NCBI RefSeq assembly: GCF_001440395.1 | Contig: NZ_LLXZ01000231.1 | Location: 1-46,983 of the forward strand | DNA from: Bradyrhizobium jicamae | Lineage (GTDB): Bacteria > Pseudomonadota > Alphaproteobacteria > Rhizobiales > Xanthobacteraceae | Length of the DNA: 46,983 nt | Direction: 5' to 3' | Shown: positions 17,446 to 28,800 of the stretch, piece by piece | Layout: each line of letters opens with the position of its first letter | Numbering within the stretch: position 1 is the first letter of the stretch | Program-made: the position numbers and the translations under genes | Notes under the pieces: generated by a model | What the model was told of the DNA's origin: nothing | Databases searched by the model: none | What the model saw: only the letters and a program-made list of their open reading frames with translations

Positions 17446-18666
17446 CTATTGCATCAACTCGAGAAAAGCGTCGACCCGGTTCTTAACGTGGTTGAACGCG
17501 TAGTTGTTGCGGTCGACCAGGTCGACATTGATCGTGATATGCTTAATCTTGCGCCTTGCGGCGAAGTCCCTGAGCATCGGACTGATGCCGGCGATGTTAC
17601 GGCACCCCCACACGTTGACGATCACAAAGCCTTCCACAGAGAAGCGATCGCAGATCCGCTCCAGCTCGACCGACATCCGCTCCGCATTCCAGTGGTAGAG
17701 AATCGCCCGCTCGGCGATGCTGTGCAGCGAACGGGTCTCATCGAGGCTACGAAGATTAGCGTTCCACAGCGGCGCCCAGTAGAGGATCTCAACCTCACGG
17801 CTCATGTGGCGCAGCAACTCGTGTGTTTCTTCCGGGACCTGGCCGATCCATATAACGCGCTTGCCGCCGCCTGGTGCGGCCTTAGCGAGCTCGGCCGCGG
17901 CCTGGTACAGCGCCTTGCACAGGGTCACGTTCTCCCGCGCGCCGAAATAATTCATCCCGAAGATCTCCTGCAACTCACGCGAGATGCCGGGAAGCTTGTG
18001 GGTCTCGAGCAACGCCACCGTCTTGCGGTAGTATTCGCGGGCATCGTTTGAGAACGCGACCGCCCGCTGCAAGGACTCGGAACTCCCCTCGAGTCCTAGC
18101 TCCGCCGCCATCCTCTCCCGCATACGCTCGATCTGCCGAGCGACGTAGCCGATCGCATCCTCGTCGAACGATTCCGGGGTGTTCATCGCGATCACCGGCA
18201 CGTCAAAGCGCTTCCCGGCGAGGCACATCTGCTTGGCGAGCCCCTCGCATGGTTGGTCGTTGGTGAGGACGACGTCTGGCGTCGGGTAACAATTGGCCAG
18301 CATCATGCCGTGTGGTCCGCGCAGGAACGAGCAGATGTCGCGTGACAGCCCCTTCTCTTGCGTCAGCTGGAAGATGCGGTTCACGTCGACCGACTGGGCG
18401 AGCATGATCGCCATCGATTCGATGTTCCACGGCATCGCACCCGCCGCGAACACGACTTCGGTGGGAAACTGCTCGGACACGTATGCGACCTTGGAAGTCT
18501 CGCGGTAGGCCTCCGCTAGGCGATGGCAGTTCATCACTGAGCGCATGCGGATGGCCTTGATCAGGGCGTCGGGGGCCGCAGCTCTATCGCCATGCGGCTC
18601 GCCCATAAGGCCGAGCAAGTTTTGATACTGTGCGGCGCGCTCTCCTTCGCGTCTTTCGGTTCTCAC
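17446..18666 (-). CDS. 2-hydroxyacyl-CoA dehydratase-type protein, larger subunit (FldB-like)
   Basis: A 406-aa member of the HgdA/FldB/BcrC superfamily. Conserved Cys at 112 (RDICSFLRG), 140 (NDQPCEG) and 355 (WGCRNIAG) are the expected ligands of a 4Fe-4S cluster, and KVAYVSEQFPTEVVFAAGAM is the typical start. Family enzymes remove water from 2-hydroxyacyl-CoA by a ketyl-radical route, or reduce benzoyl-CoA. The length equals that of the FldB subunit. The GTG at 18666 has AGGTGA upstream and begins 9 bp after its partner. With the partner and activator it forms a complete enzyme. Its substrate cannot be predicted, and no CoA transferase accompanies it. Confidence 0.85.
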   Translation of the reverse strand: MRTERREGERAAQYQNLLGLMGEPHGDRAAAPDALIKAIRMRSVMNCHRLAEAYRETSKVAYVSEQFPTEVVFAAGAMPWNIESMAIMLAQSVDVNRIFQLTQEKGLSRDICSFLRGPHGMMLANCYPTPDVVLTNDQPCEGLAKQMCLAGKRFDVPVIAMNTPESFDEDAIGYVARQIERMRERMAAELGLEGSSESLQRAVAFSNDAREYYRKTVALLETHKLPGISRELQEIFGMNYFGARENVTLCKALYQAAAELAKAAPGGGKRVIWIGQVPEETHELLRHMSREVEILYWAPLWNANLRSLDETRSLHSIAERAILYHWNAERMSVELERICDRFSVEGFVIVNVWGCRNIAGISPMLRDFAARRKIKHITINVDLVDRNNYAFNHVKNRVDAFLELMQ

Positions 18667-18675
18667 GGTGTCACC

Positions 18676-19803
18676 TCATGTGATTAGGGGTTCCAGAAAG
18701 GTCTGAATTCGCGTTCGCGTGCCGGCGATATTCGTCGCGTTGCGCTCGCCTTCAATGAACAGCACCGGGATCTTCTCGGCCTGCAGTCTCTGCAGGATGT
18801 AGGGGTATTCGTGCAGGTTGGTGTCGCAAAACTTGAGGACGTAGTAGATGACCGAGTCGACGCCGTAGGCTCGCACCAGTTCGAGCATGTGGCGCATCCT
18901 AACATCCGTATCGAGGCGGCGCGCGCTCGTGTGCTTGTCGAGATAGTAGGCGGCGATTGCCGCGACCGGCTCGGCGTCGGGATCGACGCGGCCTTCAAAG
19001 TATTTTGCTCCATTGCTGATGTCGGCGCAGATAGCCTCGGCGCCGGTCTCCTCGATGGTATCGATGATGCCCTGGTGATCGAAGTAGCTGCCGCAGATCA
19101 TGACCCGATGCGGACGACGCTGCGGCAGTGAGTCGGCCGTATTGAGCGCGCCGAGCAGGGCCGCGGCGCGCTCATTGAACGCGTCCTTGAGCCCTGTGGT
19201 CGCCGCCTTGACAACCCCGATCGTCTCGCCGCCCGACAGCACCCGCCGCCCGCTGCGGGCATGTCGATCGAGCTCCTGCACCAGCGCGCGCGACCGGTTG
19301 CACGTCTCGATTGCCCGCCCGAGCGCATCGTGGACGATCTTGCGGTCATAGCGCCGCTCGAGCGTCGCGATCAGCTTGTGCAGTTGGCTCGCAAAGTAGG
19401 CTTTCGAAAGGTCGGTGGCATCCCCAGGCAGATCGAGATAATAGGCTGAGTGGCCGGGCACATCGCACGCCCACGCCTCGCACAACCGCTTGCGCATGTC
19501 GCAACCGTTGACGAACACGACGCCATCGGCGAAGTCGTGGACGCCGTCCATTCCTTCACTCAGGCAGCTCAGCACGTACGAGCAGTAGTTGGCGCTCAAT
19601 CGCGCGGCGGCATCGTTCGTGTACGCCTGCTCGCCGGTGATGCGAAAAGGGATCGCTCCCGCCGCGAGAAGAATCTCCTCCGGCGTGTGGATCGACACGT
19701 ATCCGAGCTTCGGTTCCGGGCGGGCGCGCAGCAGCTCGAACCGATTTCGGTGCAGATCGACAACGTCGCGAATGGCGTCCTGCACGTGGGTTGCGGTATT
19801 CAT
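18676..19803 (-). CDS. 2-hydroxyacyl-CoA dehydratase-type protein, smaller subunit (FldC/HgdB-like)
   Basis: A 375-aa partner subunit. Cys74 (NYCSYVLSC), Cys101 (NGCDMRKR) and Cys326 (KFCDTNLHEYPY) are the expected cluster ligands; YVSIHTPEEILLAAGAIPFRI is the family's N-terminal motif. Its length matches the FldC/HgdB subunits (about 375). The ATG overlaps the stop of the last NRPS by ATGA, so it is translationally coupled to the megasynthase, which is strong evidence that the dehydratase belongs to the peptide pathway. As with the partner, reductive dehydration of a 2-hydroxyacyl thioester is the precedent; activity on a carrier-protein-bound substrate is only a possibility. Confidence 0.85.
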   Translation of the reverse strand: MNTATHVQDAIRDVVDLHRNRFELLRARPEPKLGYVSIHTPEEILLAAGAIPFRITGEQAYTNDAAARLSANYCSYVLSCLSEGMDGVHDFADGVVFVNGCDMRKRLCEAWACDVPGHSAYYLDLPGDATDLSKAYFASQLHKLIATLERRYDRKIVHDALGRAIETCNRSRALVQELDRHARSGRRVLSGGETIGVVKAATTGLKDAFNERAAALLGALNTADSLPQRRPHRVMICGSYFDHQGIIDTIEETGAEAICADISNGAKYFEGRVDPDAEPVAAIAAYYLDKHTSARRLDTDVRMRHMLELVRAYGVDSVIYYVLKFCDTNLHEYPYILQRLQAEKIPVLFIEGERNATNIAGTRTRIQTFLEPLIT

Positions 19804-22800
19804 GACGCGGTCCCAGATGCCTCGAGGGCGTTAGAAATGGCAGAGATCGTCGGAGCGGACCGAATGCGGCAGAGCTCGGGTGCGGTGCCGAAGCTCGAAT
19901 AGATGCGAGTCGTCAGCCGTGCGGCCGCCAAGGACGTCATGCCGAGCGCGGACAGGTCCTCGTCGGGGGAAATCGTTTCTAAGCCCAGCACGTCCTTGAC
20001 GATCTCGGTCACCTCAGCGGCAACGAGCGGCGACGATACTGCGGTCGGCTCCGGTGCCGGTTCGGGCCGCGGCAACTGCTCGTGCTGTACGCGCCCCTCG
20101 AGATCGCGTGGGATCGCGCCGACCTGCATGTAGGTGGCAGGAATCATGGCCGGCGGCAACCATTGCGCAAGGTGGTGCTTCACTGCCTGAACGAACGACG
20201 GGACCGGCGCCGGCACCGTGCCGCGGACCACGATAAGGGCCACCAACCGCTCATGCAGCGGATCGCGGTCGTCGAATACCACGGCGGCGTCGTCGATGGC
20301 GCCGTTCGATCGCAACAGCCGCTCAATTTCGGGAAGCGACACGCGGTGACCATCGATGCTCGCCTCCACCAACGGGCCAGTCAAAGCGATGGTGCCGTCG
20401 ACGAGCCAGCGCGCCAGCTGTCCGGTGCGAAACATCCGGCCTGGCGCCGCATATGGACAGGCCACGAATCGGCGCGACGTAGTCTCCGCATCGTTCCAGT
20501 AGCCGGCCGCAACACCGGAGCCGGCAACACAAAGCTCGCCGCTCACGCCGACCGGCAACAGGCCGCCATCATGGCCAAGGATCCGGATCTGCGACAACCC
20601 GGCCGGCTTGCCGATGTTGTTACCCGCCCCAGCGCCGCGCACCGGGAGGCACGTCGCCAAAACGGTGGTCTCGGCGGCGCCGGCGCATCGCACAACCTCG
20701 TACTTGCCCAGCCGCACCGCATGCACATGGCCGCCGTAGGTCTGCACAAAACGCAGCGTCTCGTTCTCGAAGCGCGACAGCCGCTCGCAAAGCGGCGCCG
20801 GCAGCCAGGCGTGGGTCGGGCCGATCCGCCGCAGAAAATCGTCGAGCAATCGCCCGTCGCGCGCGGTCTCGTCCGGCAGCATCGCGACCGCCGCGCCAGC
20901 GCCCAGGAACGGCCACAGCTCAAGGGACGACGCCCCGCCGGCGAGATCGCCGTATTTGACGCCGCGATCGTCCGGAGCGACGGCAAAGCAATCGACGTAC
21001 CAGCGGCATCGCTCGCGCAAGGACCTCTGGTCGATCATGACGCCTCTGAGGACGCCATCGCGATCCGCGACGTACTCAACCAACGCAAGCGCCGCGCCGT
21101 CAGGCCGCCGATCGGGGCTCGAAGCGTCCGTCTCCAGCGCGTCCGCGCCCGCGATATCGACGAACGGCACGGCGCAGCTTGACCGGCGCGATCGCGCGTC
21201 GCCGAGGAGCAGCGCTGCACCGCTATCCGCAAGGACGAATGCGAGGCGCTGCTCGGGCCAGTCGCACCCCACCGGAACATACGCGGCGGACACCTTCCAC
21301 GCCGCAAGGATGGCGACGATCATCTCAAACGAGGGCCGCGCCATGATTGCGACGCGATGGCCCGACTGCACGCCGGCCCGTGCGAGATACCGGGCCAACC
21401 GGTTGGCGCGCCGGTCGAGCTCGCCGAAATTCGCCTGCGTCCCGCCGCACAGGGCGGCGACGCGCTGCGGCGCGACCTGCGCCCAGTGCTCAAACAGATG
21501 CAACACGGTGGGGTCGTCATCTGCGGCTAGACTTGGGGGGTTGAACATTTCCAGGACCTGCCGCCTCTCGCCGTCGGTCGCCAGGGCGATGTCGCCCAGC
21601 CGCATGGCCGGATCGGCGACAATCTGCTCTAGAATGTGCAGGTAGCGGTCGGCGAGGCTGCACATGGTGGAGCGGCGAAACAGCTCGGTGCTGTACTCGA
21701 TCTCGAACTCGATGCCGCTCGTTGATTCCAGCGCCCCTAGCGTCAGGTCGAACTTGGAGACGTGATAACCGGCATCCATCACCTCGACCGTGACCCCGGG
21801 CACCTGCATCGCCACAAATGTCTGGTCCTGCACCACGAATATCGTCGTGAACAGCGGCTTCCCGCCGCGCCGGAGCATCTGGGAGACCATCAGGTTCCAC
21901 AGCGGGTATTCCTGATGCTCTAGCGTGCCGAGAACGCCGGCCTTCACGTCCTCGAGGAACTCGTCGAAGCGCAGCTCACAGCGAGGCCGACTACGCGTCG
22001 CGTGGGTGCTGACGAACATGCCGATCACGTCCTGCACGTCCGCCTGGTAGCGGCCGGACGTCGGCACGCCGACTATGACGTCCTCAGCGCCGCTATACTT
22101 CGAGAGCAGGACGTCGTAGGCGGCCAGCAGTAGCATGTAGAGCGTCACGCCGTGCCGCGCGCACAACGTTTTGAGATCGGCGTGAGTTTGCTGGTCTACC
22201 TCGAAGCGCAGCCGGCCTCCGGCGAACGAGAACTGCTCGGGGCGAGGATAGTCTGTGTCGAGCCGCAGTGGCGGCGGCGCGTCGGCAAACACGTCGACCC
22301 AGTATTTTTCATGCGCGCGCACCTTGTCGGACTTCAAGTGGCCGTCGAGCCACGCGGCGAAATCCTTGAACGTCGCTGCGGGAAGCGCCAGCTGCGCGCC
22401 GGAGTAGAGTGCTGCGATCTCCTTGTACATCAGCCCCATCGAAGTGCCGTCGCTGACGAGGTGATGCACATCGATTATCAGCACGTGGTCGCCGCCGCGC
22501 AGTGGCATAAGCGCGACCCGTATCAGCGGCGCCGTCGCAAGGTCGAACGGCCGGATGAAATCGCGCACCACCTCTTCGAGGTCCTGCTCGTCGCATTCGG
22601 GAAGGCGCTCGAGCGCGAGCTCGACATTTGGCACGACCTGCAACCTCAGTCGCCCCGCGACCATGCGGAAGGAGGTCCTGAACGCCTCGTGCCGCGTCGT
22701 CAGCTGCCGGAAGGCGGTCTCCAGCCGTGCTGGATCCAACTCGCCGCGGAGTCTGAATGCGAACGGCAGATTGTACTCCACGCCCCTTCGTGAGTTACAC

Positions 22801-25800
22801 ACCGAGTGCAGCAACGCTTGCGTCGGCGTGGTCGGATAGTGCAACGATGGTGGTGCCGGCTTGAGCGAAGGACCAGCGTGCGCCGCGATGTTCTCGAAGC
22901 AGCGGGCGAGTGACGCAACGGTCCGATGGTCGAACACGACCCCGAGCGCCAAATCGGCCGCGAACTCCTTGTTTGCCTTGGCCAGCATGATTGTGGCCTG
23001 CAGCGAATCGCCGCCAATCTCGAAGAAATTGTCGTCGACTCCGACGTGCTCGCGCTCCAGCACGCCGCACCAGATCTTCGCCAGCCGCCGCTCGATATCA
23101 GTGCGGGGCATCACCACGGCTCCCCCAACGTGGCTGCTGTCGAGCGCAGGCAGCCTGCTGAGGTCGATCTTGCCGCGCTTGTTGAGCGGGATGCTCTCCA
23201 CCGCGAACACTTGCGCAGGCAGCATGTAGTCGGGCAGCCGCTTCGCGAGGTGCTCGCGCAGGCCGGCCGGATCTTGCTGGGCCTGCCAAACCACGCAGGC
23301 GCACAGGTGCTTGTTGCCGTCCCGGTCGTCGCGCGTGACTACGACCGCGTCCTTCACGGCTTCATACGCGAGGATCGCGCCCTCGATCTCGCGCGGTTCG
23401 ATGCGGCAGCCGCGCACCTTGATCTGATTGTCGGTGCGGCCGACGAACTCGAGACTGCCGTCGGGCAGCCAGCGCACCAAGTCGCCGGTCCGGTACATCG
23501 GGCTGCCCGGCTCGAACGGATTGGCAACAAACTTCTCAGCCGTCCGCGCGTCATCACCCACGTAGCCACGCGCGAGTCCCGCCCCAGAGATACACAACTC
23601 CCCCGGGACCCCAATCGGCACGAGCACATCGGCGCGGCCGAGCACATAGGCCCGCGTGTTGAAGATGGGCCGGCCGATCGGGATGCGCTCGGATGTTTCG
23701 GTGACCATCGCGCTGGTAGTGACGACGCAGCTCTCGGTCGGCCCGTAGTTGTTGACGACGCAGTAGCCTGTTGGTCTAAACCGGCGCAGACGGTCTCCGC
23801 CGGTCAACAGGATTCGCAGCGAGGTGTTCTTGAGTTCGCCGAACAGCTCGCAGATCTGCGTCGGCAAAAAGCTAACGGTGATCGCGTTGTTCTCGAAATA
23901 GCGGTTGAGCCGCGGCAGATCGAGTCGGACGTCTTCGTCGATAACGTGCAGCTCCGCGCCCGTCTGCAGGTAGGGAAAGATCTCCCATACCGACGCGTCG
24001 AACCCGAAGCGGGCGAATTTGGCGGCACGGTCCGCCGCCGTCACGGCGAACGTCTCGTTGTGCCAGGTGCACAGGTTGTTGACCGAGTGATGCTCGATCA
24101 GAACCCCTTTCGGAGTTCCGGAGCTGCCCGAGGTGTAGATCACGTAGGCAGGATCGTGCGGTCCGACGGGGGCGTCGAGCGCGGAGTCATCTCCGTGGTA
24201 GGCGTCGGGTGCCTCGAGATCGATCACGGGGCGCGCTGTGTCCCGCCATTCGGCGCCGCCGGCGGTCACGACGACGCCGGTGCGGCTGTCGCTCATCATG
24301 GCGGCGGCACGATCGGGCGGGCAGTCGCGATCTATCGGCAGATAGGCGCATCCCGCCTTCAGGATTCCGAGGACGCCGACGATCATCCCGGTGCACGGAC
24401 CGGCAATGATCGCAACCGTCTGCCCGGCGGCCGCCCCCCGTGCGGCCAGACGGCGGGCCATCTGGTTGGCCCGGCGATCCATCTCACGATAGGTGAGAGC
24501 CGCCCCTTTAAAGACGATCGCAGGATGGTCCGGCGTGCGCCTAGCCTGCGCCTCGATCAGCCCGTGAATGGTCTGCTCCGCCGGATAAGCATGGCTGGTG
24601 GCGTTGAAGTCGAGCAAAAGTTGGTGACGTTCAGCCGCGGTCAGCAGGTCGAGATTTGCGATCCGGCAGTTGGGATCGGCGCTGATCTGCTCGAGGATGT
24701 GCCGGTAGTGCGCGGCGAGCCGCTCCATGGTGCCGCGGCGGAAGAGCTGGGTACAGTATTCGAGCTCGAAATCGATGCCGCCGTCCCGCTCGGCGGCGAG
24801 CAGCGTCAGGTCGAACTTGGAGATCATCAAATCGAAGTCGAGCGGCTCGATCCTCACCCCATCGACCTCAAATGATCGTCGTTCACGGGTGACCATAGTG
24901 AACACGGTGTCGAACAGCGGATTACGACTGAGATTCCGCTCGACCGCCAGTTGTTCTACCAGTTCGTCGAACTGGTAGTCCTGATTGGCGTATGCTTCGA
25001 GCGCGCGACTACGCACACGGGCGAGAAACTCGGCGAACGGTAGTTCGTCGCGCGGCTGGTTGCGCAGCGCCAGCGTATTGACGAACATACCGACGATCCG
25101 CTGCAGGGCCGCATGGTTGCGCCCAGCCACCGGCGTGCCGACTACGATATCGTCCTGGCCGGCGTATTTCGCCAGTAGGACGGTGTAGGCCGCGAGCAGC
25201 AACATGTGCATCGTCGTGCCGCAGCGCCGATTGATCGTCCGCAGCCGTTCGGTCATCGGCGCGTCAAGCCGGAACTTCACAAGGTCGCCCGCGAACGATT
25301 GGACGGAGTGACGCGCAAAGTCGGCCGGCAGGTTGAGCACCGGCAGTTCGCCGGCGAAAACTTGCTTCCAGTGCTCGCGTTGCGCACGGGTCGCGGCGCT
25401 GCCCGCATTGACACGCTGCCACACTGCATACTCCTTGTACTGGACGGACGCGGTCTCGATCGGCTCGCCGCGATAGGCCGCGACGAGATCCTCCAGGATG
25501 ATCTCGAGCGAGATGCCGTCGGAGACGATGTGATGCAAATCGACAACGATGGTGTGGTCGTCCGGCGCATCGGCGAGAACCGCGGCCCTGATCAGGGGCG
25601 CACTGGCGAGATCGAACGGCCGGACGAAGCGGGCCATCGCCTGCGCGGCGGTCGGAAGCCTGTCTGCTGACAGCGGCTCGAACGCGAAGTTGACGCGCGA
25701 ATGAACGATTTGGACAATCTCGTCCTCGATCAGCGCGAACGAAGTCCGCAATGCCTCGTGGCGGGCGACGAGCGCCGCGAACGCCCGATGCCATCGCGCA

Positions 25801-28800
25801 CGGTCGAACGATCCCTTGACCGCGATCGCCCACGGGACGTTGTACTGGACGTCGTCGGGAGCCATCTGATTGAGGATCCACAGCCTTTTCTGCGCCGACG
25901 ACGCCGGATAATGCGGCTGCGCACCGAGCGGTTTGATGTCGGCCGACAGCGCCTCGCCGCTTGGGGCCAGCAGCTCCGCGAGTTCGCGTATGACCGGATG
26001 GGCAAACACGTCGCGGAGCTCGAGCTTGACGCGCAGCTCACGCTCGATCATCGCCACCATGATGGTCGCCTTGAGCGACTGGCCGCCCAGCTCGAAGAAA
26101 TTGTCGTCGATTCCCACCCTTTCTAGGCCCAGAACCTGTTCCCAGATCCTCGCCATCGCGAGCTCGGTTGGCGAACGGGGCGGTGCATAGGGATAGCCGC
26201 TGAGCGCGAGCTCCCGCGGATCGGGAAGCGCCTTCTTGTCGACTTTGCCGCCGCGCGCCAGCGGAAGCGCCAAAAGCGGAACGAACCAAGCCGGCAGCAT
26301 GTGAGCCGGCAGTTGCTGCGCAAGCTGCGCCCGCAAATCAGCGGCCGACGCGTGGTTGTCCATCACAACATAGGCGCACAACCGGGCATCGCCCGCGCCG
26401 TCACGCCACGTGGTCACGACCGTGGCCGTCACTCCCGCCAGGCGGCGAACATGTGCCTCGACCTCGCCCAGCTCGATCCGATAGCCGCGGATCTTCACCT
26501 GATCGTCGTTGCGTCCGAGGTAGTGCAGGGTGCCGTCCGGAGCGAGCCGCGCCAGGTCGCCGGTGCGGTACATGCGAATGACGTCGGCGCCGATGCGCCT
26601 GGTCACGAAGCGCTGGCCCGTGCGCTCGGGGTCGTTGAGATAGCCATTGGCGAGACAGAGACCCGCGATGTAGAGCTCTCCTGTGACCCCCACCGGCACC
26701 CGAGTGCCATGGCCGTCGAGCACGAAGACGCTCGTGTTGTCGATCGCCCTGCCGATCGGCACCGACAGGGTTTTATCCACGGGGTCGTAGCGATGGATGG
26801 TGCATCCGACGGTGGCTTCGGTCGGGCCATATTCGTTGAACTGCTCGACCCGCCCGTGAAAGCCCGCATCGATCTCGGCGGCCAGGCTGGTCTTAAAGTC
26901 CTCGCCTCCTACAATGATCTTGCGCAGACTCTTAGGAACCCGATCGCAATCGCGCAGCACCTCGAGCAGGAGGGCGAGATGCGAGGGCGTCACCTTAAGG
27001 AGCTCGACCCGATCGTCCTGTACGATCGCGCGCGTCAGCCCGAGCGCATCGGTGCAGCGATAGACTACGCAGCATCCGCCGCTCGTGAGCGGCACGAACA
27101 GCGACGTGATTGTCAAATCGACCCACAACGGGGAATGCAGCGCGAATGGCGTGCCCCGGCCAGCCTCGTAGGTCACTGTCGCACAAGTCACGTAGTTGGC
27201 AAGCGCCGCGTGGGAGATCATGACGCCTTTGGGCGTGCCGGTCGACCCTGATGTATACAGGACGTAGGCTAGATCCTCCGGCCTGATCTGCGCGGGCGGC
27301 AGAGGAGCATGGCCGCTATGTTCGATCTCTCCGCCGAGCCGCATCACGATCACGCCGGGGCACGCGGGCCAATCCGCCTCGCCGTCGGTCAACAGCAGGG
27401 CGACGCCGGAATCGGCGCAAATACGTTCGAACCGCTCGGCGGGGGTAGCGGGATCGATCGGCAGAAAGGCCGCGCGGCATTTGAGAATGGCAAAAAGCGC
27501 GACAAGCATGTCGGCCGACGGCGAGGCCGCCACGGCAACGAGATCGCCGGGGCCGATACCGTCCCGCTGTAGCCTTAAGGCCAAAGCGCTCGAGCGTCGA
27601 TGAAGTTCGCCGTAACTCAGGTCACCCGCAGATGACGAGATGGCGCAAGCCGCCGGAGCGGCGCCGACCTGCGTGAGGAAGAGATCGAGCACGTTCGTCT
27701 CGCCGGTTTGCCAGCGCGCAGGGGGCGTCAGCCGATACTCATCCGCAGTCAGCATGTCGATCTCTGACAGCTTCACGCGCGGATCGGCAGTCACGCGTGC
27801 GAGGATATTGAGATAGTGATCGAACATTCGCTGGATCGTATCCCTGCGAAACAGGTCGGTGCGGTACTCGAACTCAAGCACTAGCCCGCCATCCTGTTCT
27901 TCGATGACGGTCAGGCTGAGGTCAAACTTCGCGATGTGGTAGTCGAGCTCGTACCGGCTGAACTCGACCGCACCGTAGCGTCCCACCGTCGGCTGTTGCG
28001 TGAGCGCGCAGAACATGGTGTCGAACAGTGGATTGCGCGCAAGATTGCGCGCCGGCGCGATCCGATCAACCAGCTCCTCGAACTGAAAATCCTGATTCTC
28101 GAATGCGCTCAGGCAACCGCCGCGCACCTCCTTAAGGTAGTCGATGAAAGCCAGTTCCCCCTTCGGCCAACTCCTCAGCACCAGAGTATTTACGAACAGA
28201 CCGACGACGTCGCGGAATCTTTCCTCCTGCCGGCCGGCCACCAATGTCCCGAGGACGACATCCTCCTGCCCCGCATATCTTCCCAGTAGGATGCAGTATG
28301 CGGCGAGGAGAACCATGTACATGGACGCGCGGCCGCGCGCCGCGAGGCCGCGCAGCTCGACGACAAGCTCGGCGCTCGGCCGGGTGAAAATTCTCGCGCC
28401 CGCATACGAATACACCGCCGTCCGCGCAGCGTCGGTCGGCAGGCTCAGCTCGGGCGGATCGGCGAGGAGTGCGAGCCAGTAGGCCTCTTGCGCCTTTGCC
28501 TGCGCGGTGCAAGCGAACTGCCGCTGCCACTCGGCGAACTCTGCATACTCGGCGGCTGGCGGATCGAGACGCTGTCCGCCGTAAAGCCGGCCGAGGTCCT
28601 GGCTAAGCACGTCAACCGATAACCCGTCGCAGATGATGTGATGCAGGTCGATCAGGAGCACGTGCTCGGCGTGCGCCATCCGGATCAGACAGGCGCGCAG
28701 CAGAGGCGCGCGATGAAGATCGAACGGCCGTACGAATGCCGACTTGATCCGCTCGACATCTCCCTTGTCACCGGCGACGAGGACCGGCAAAGCTACGCGG

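Noticed and set aside
22926..24875. A 649-codon open frame on the forward strand inside the large NRPS gene
   Set aside because: It is the antisense of highly GC-biased NRPS coding sequence. It has no domain, and the opposite strand encodes unambiguous A, T and C domain motifs.
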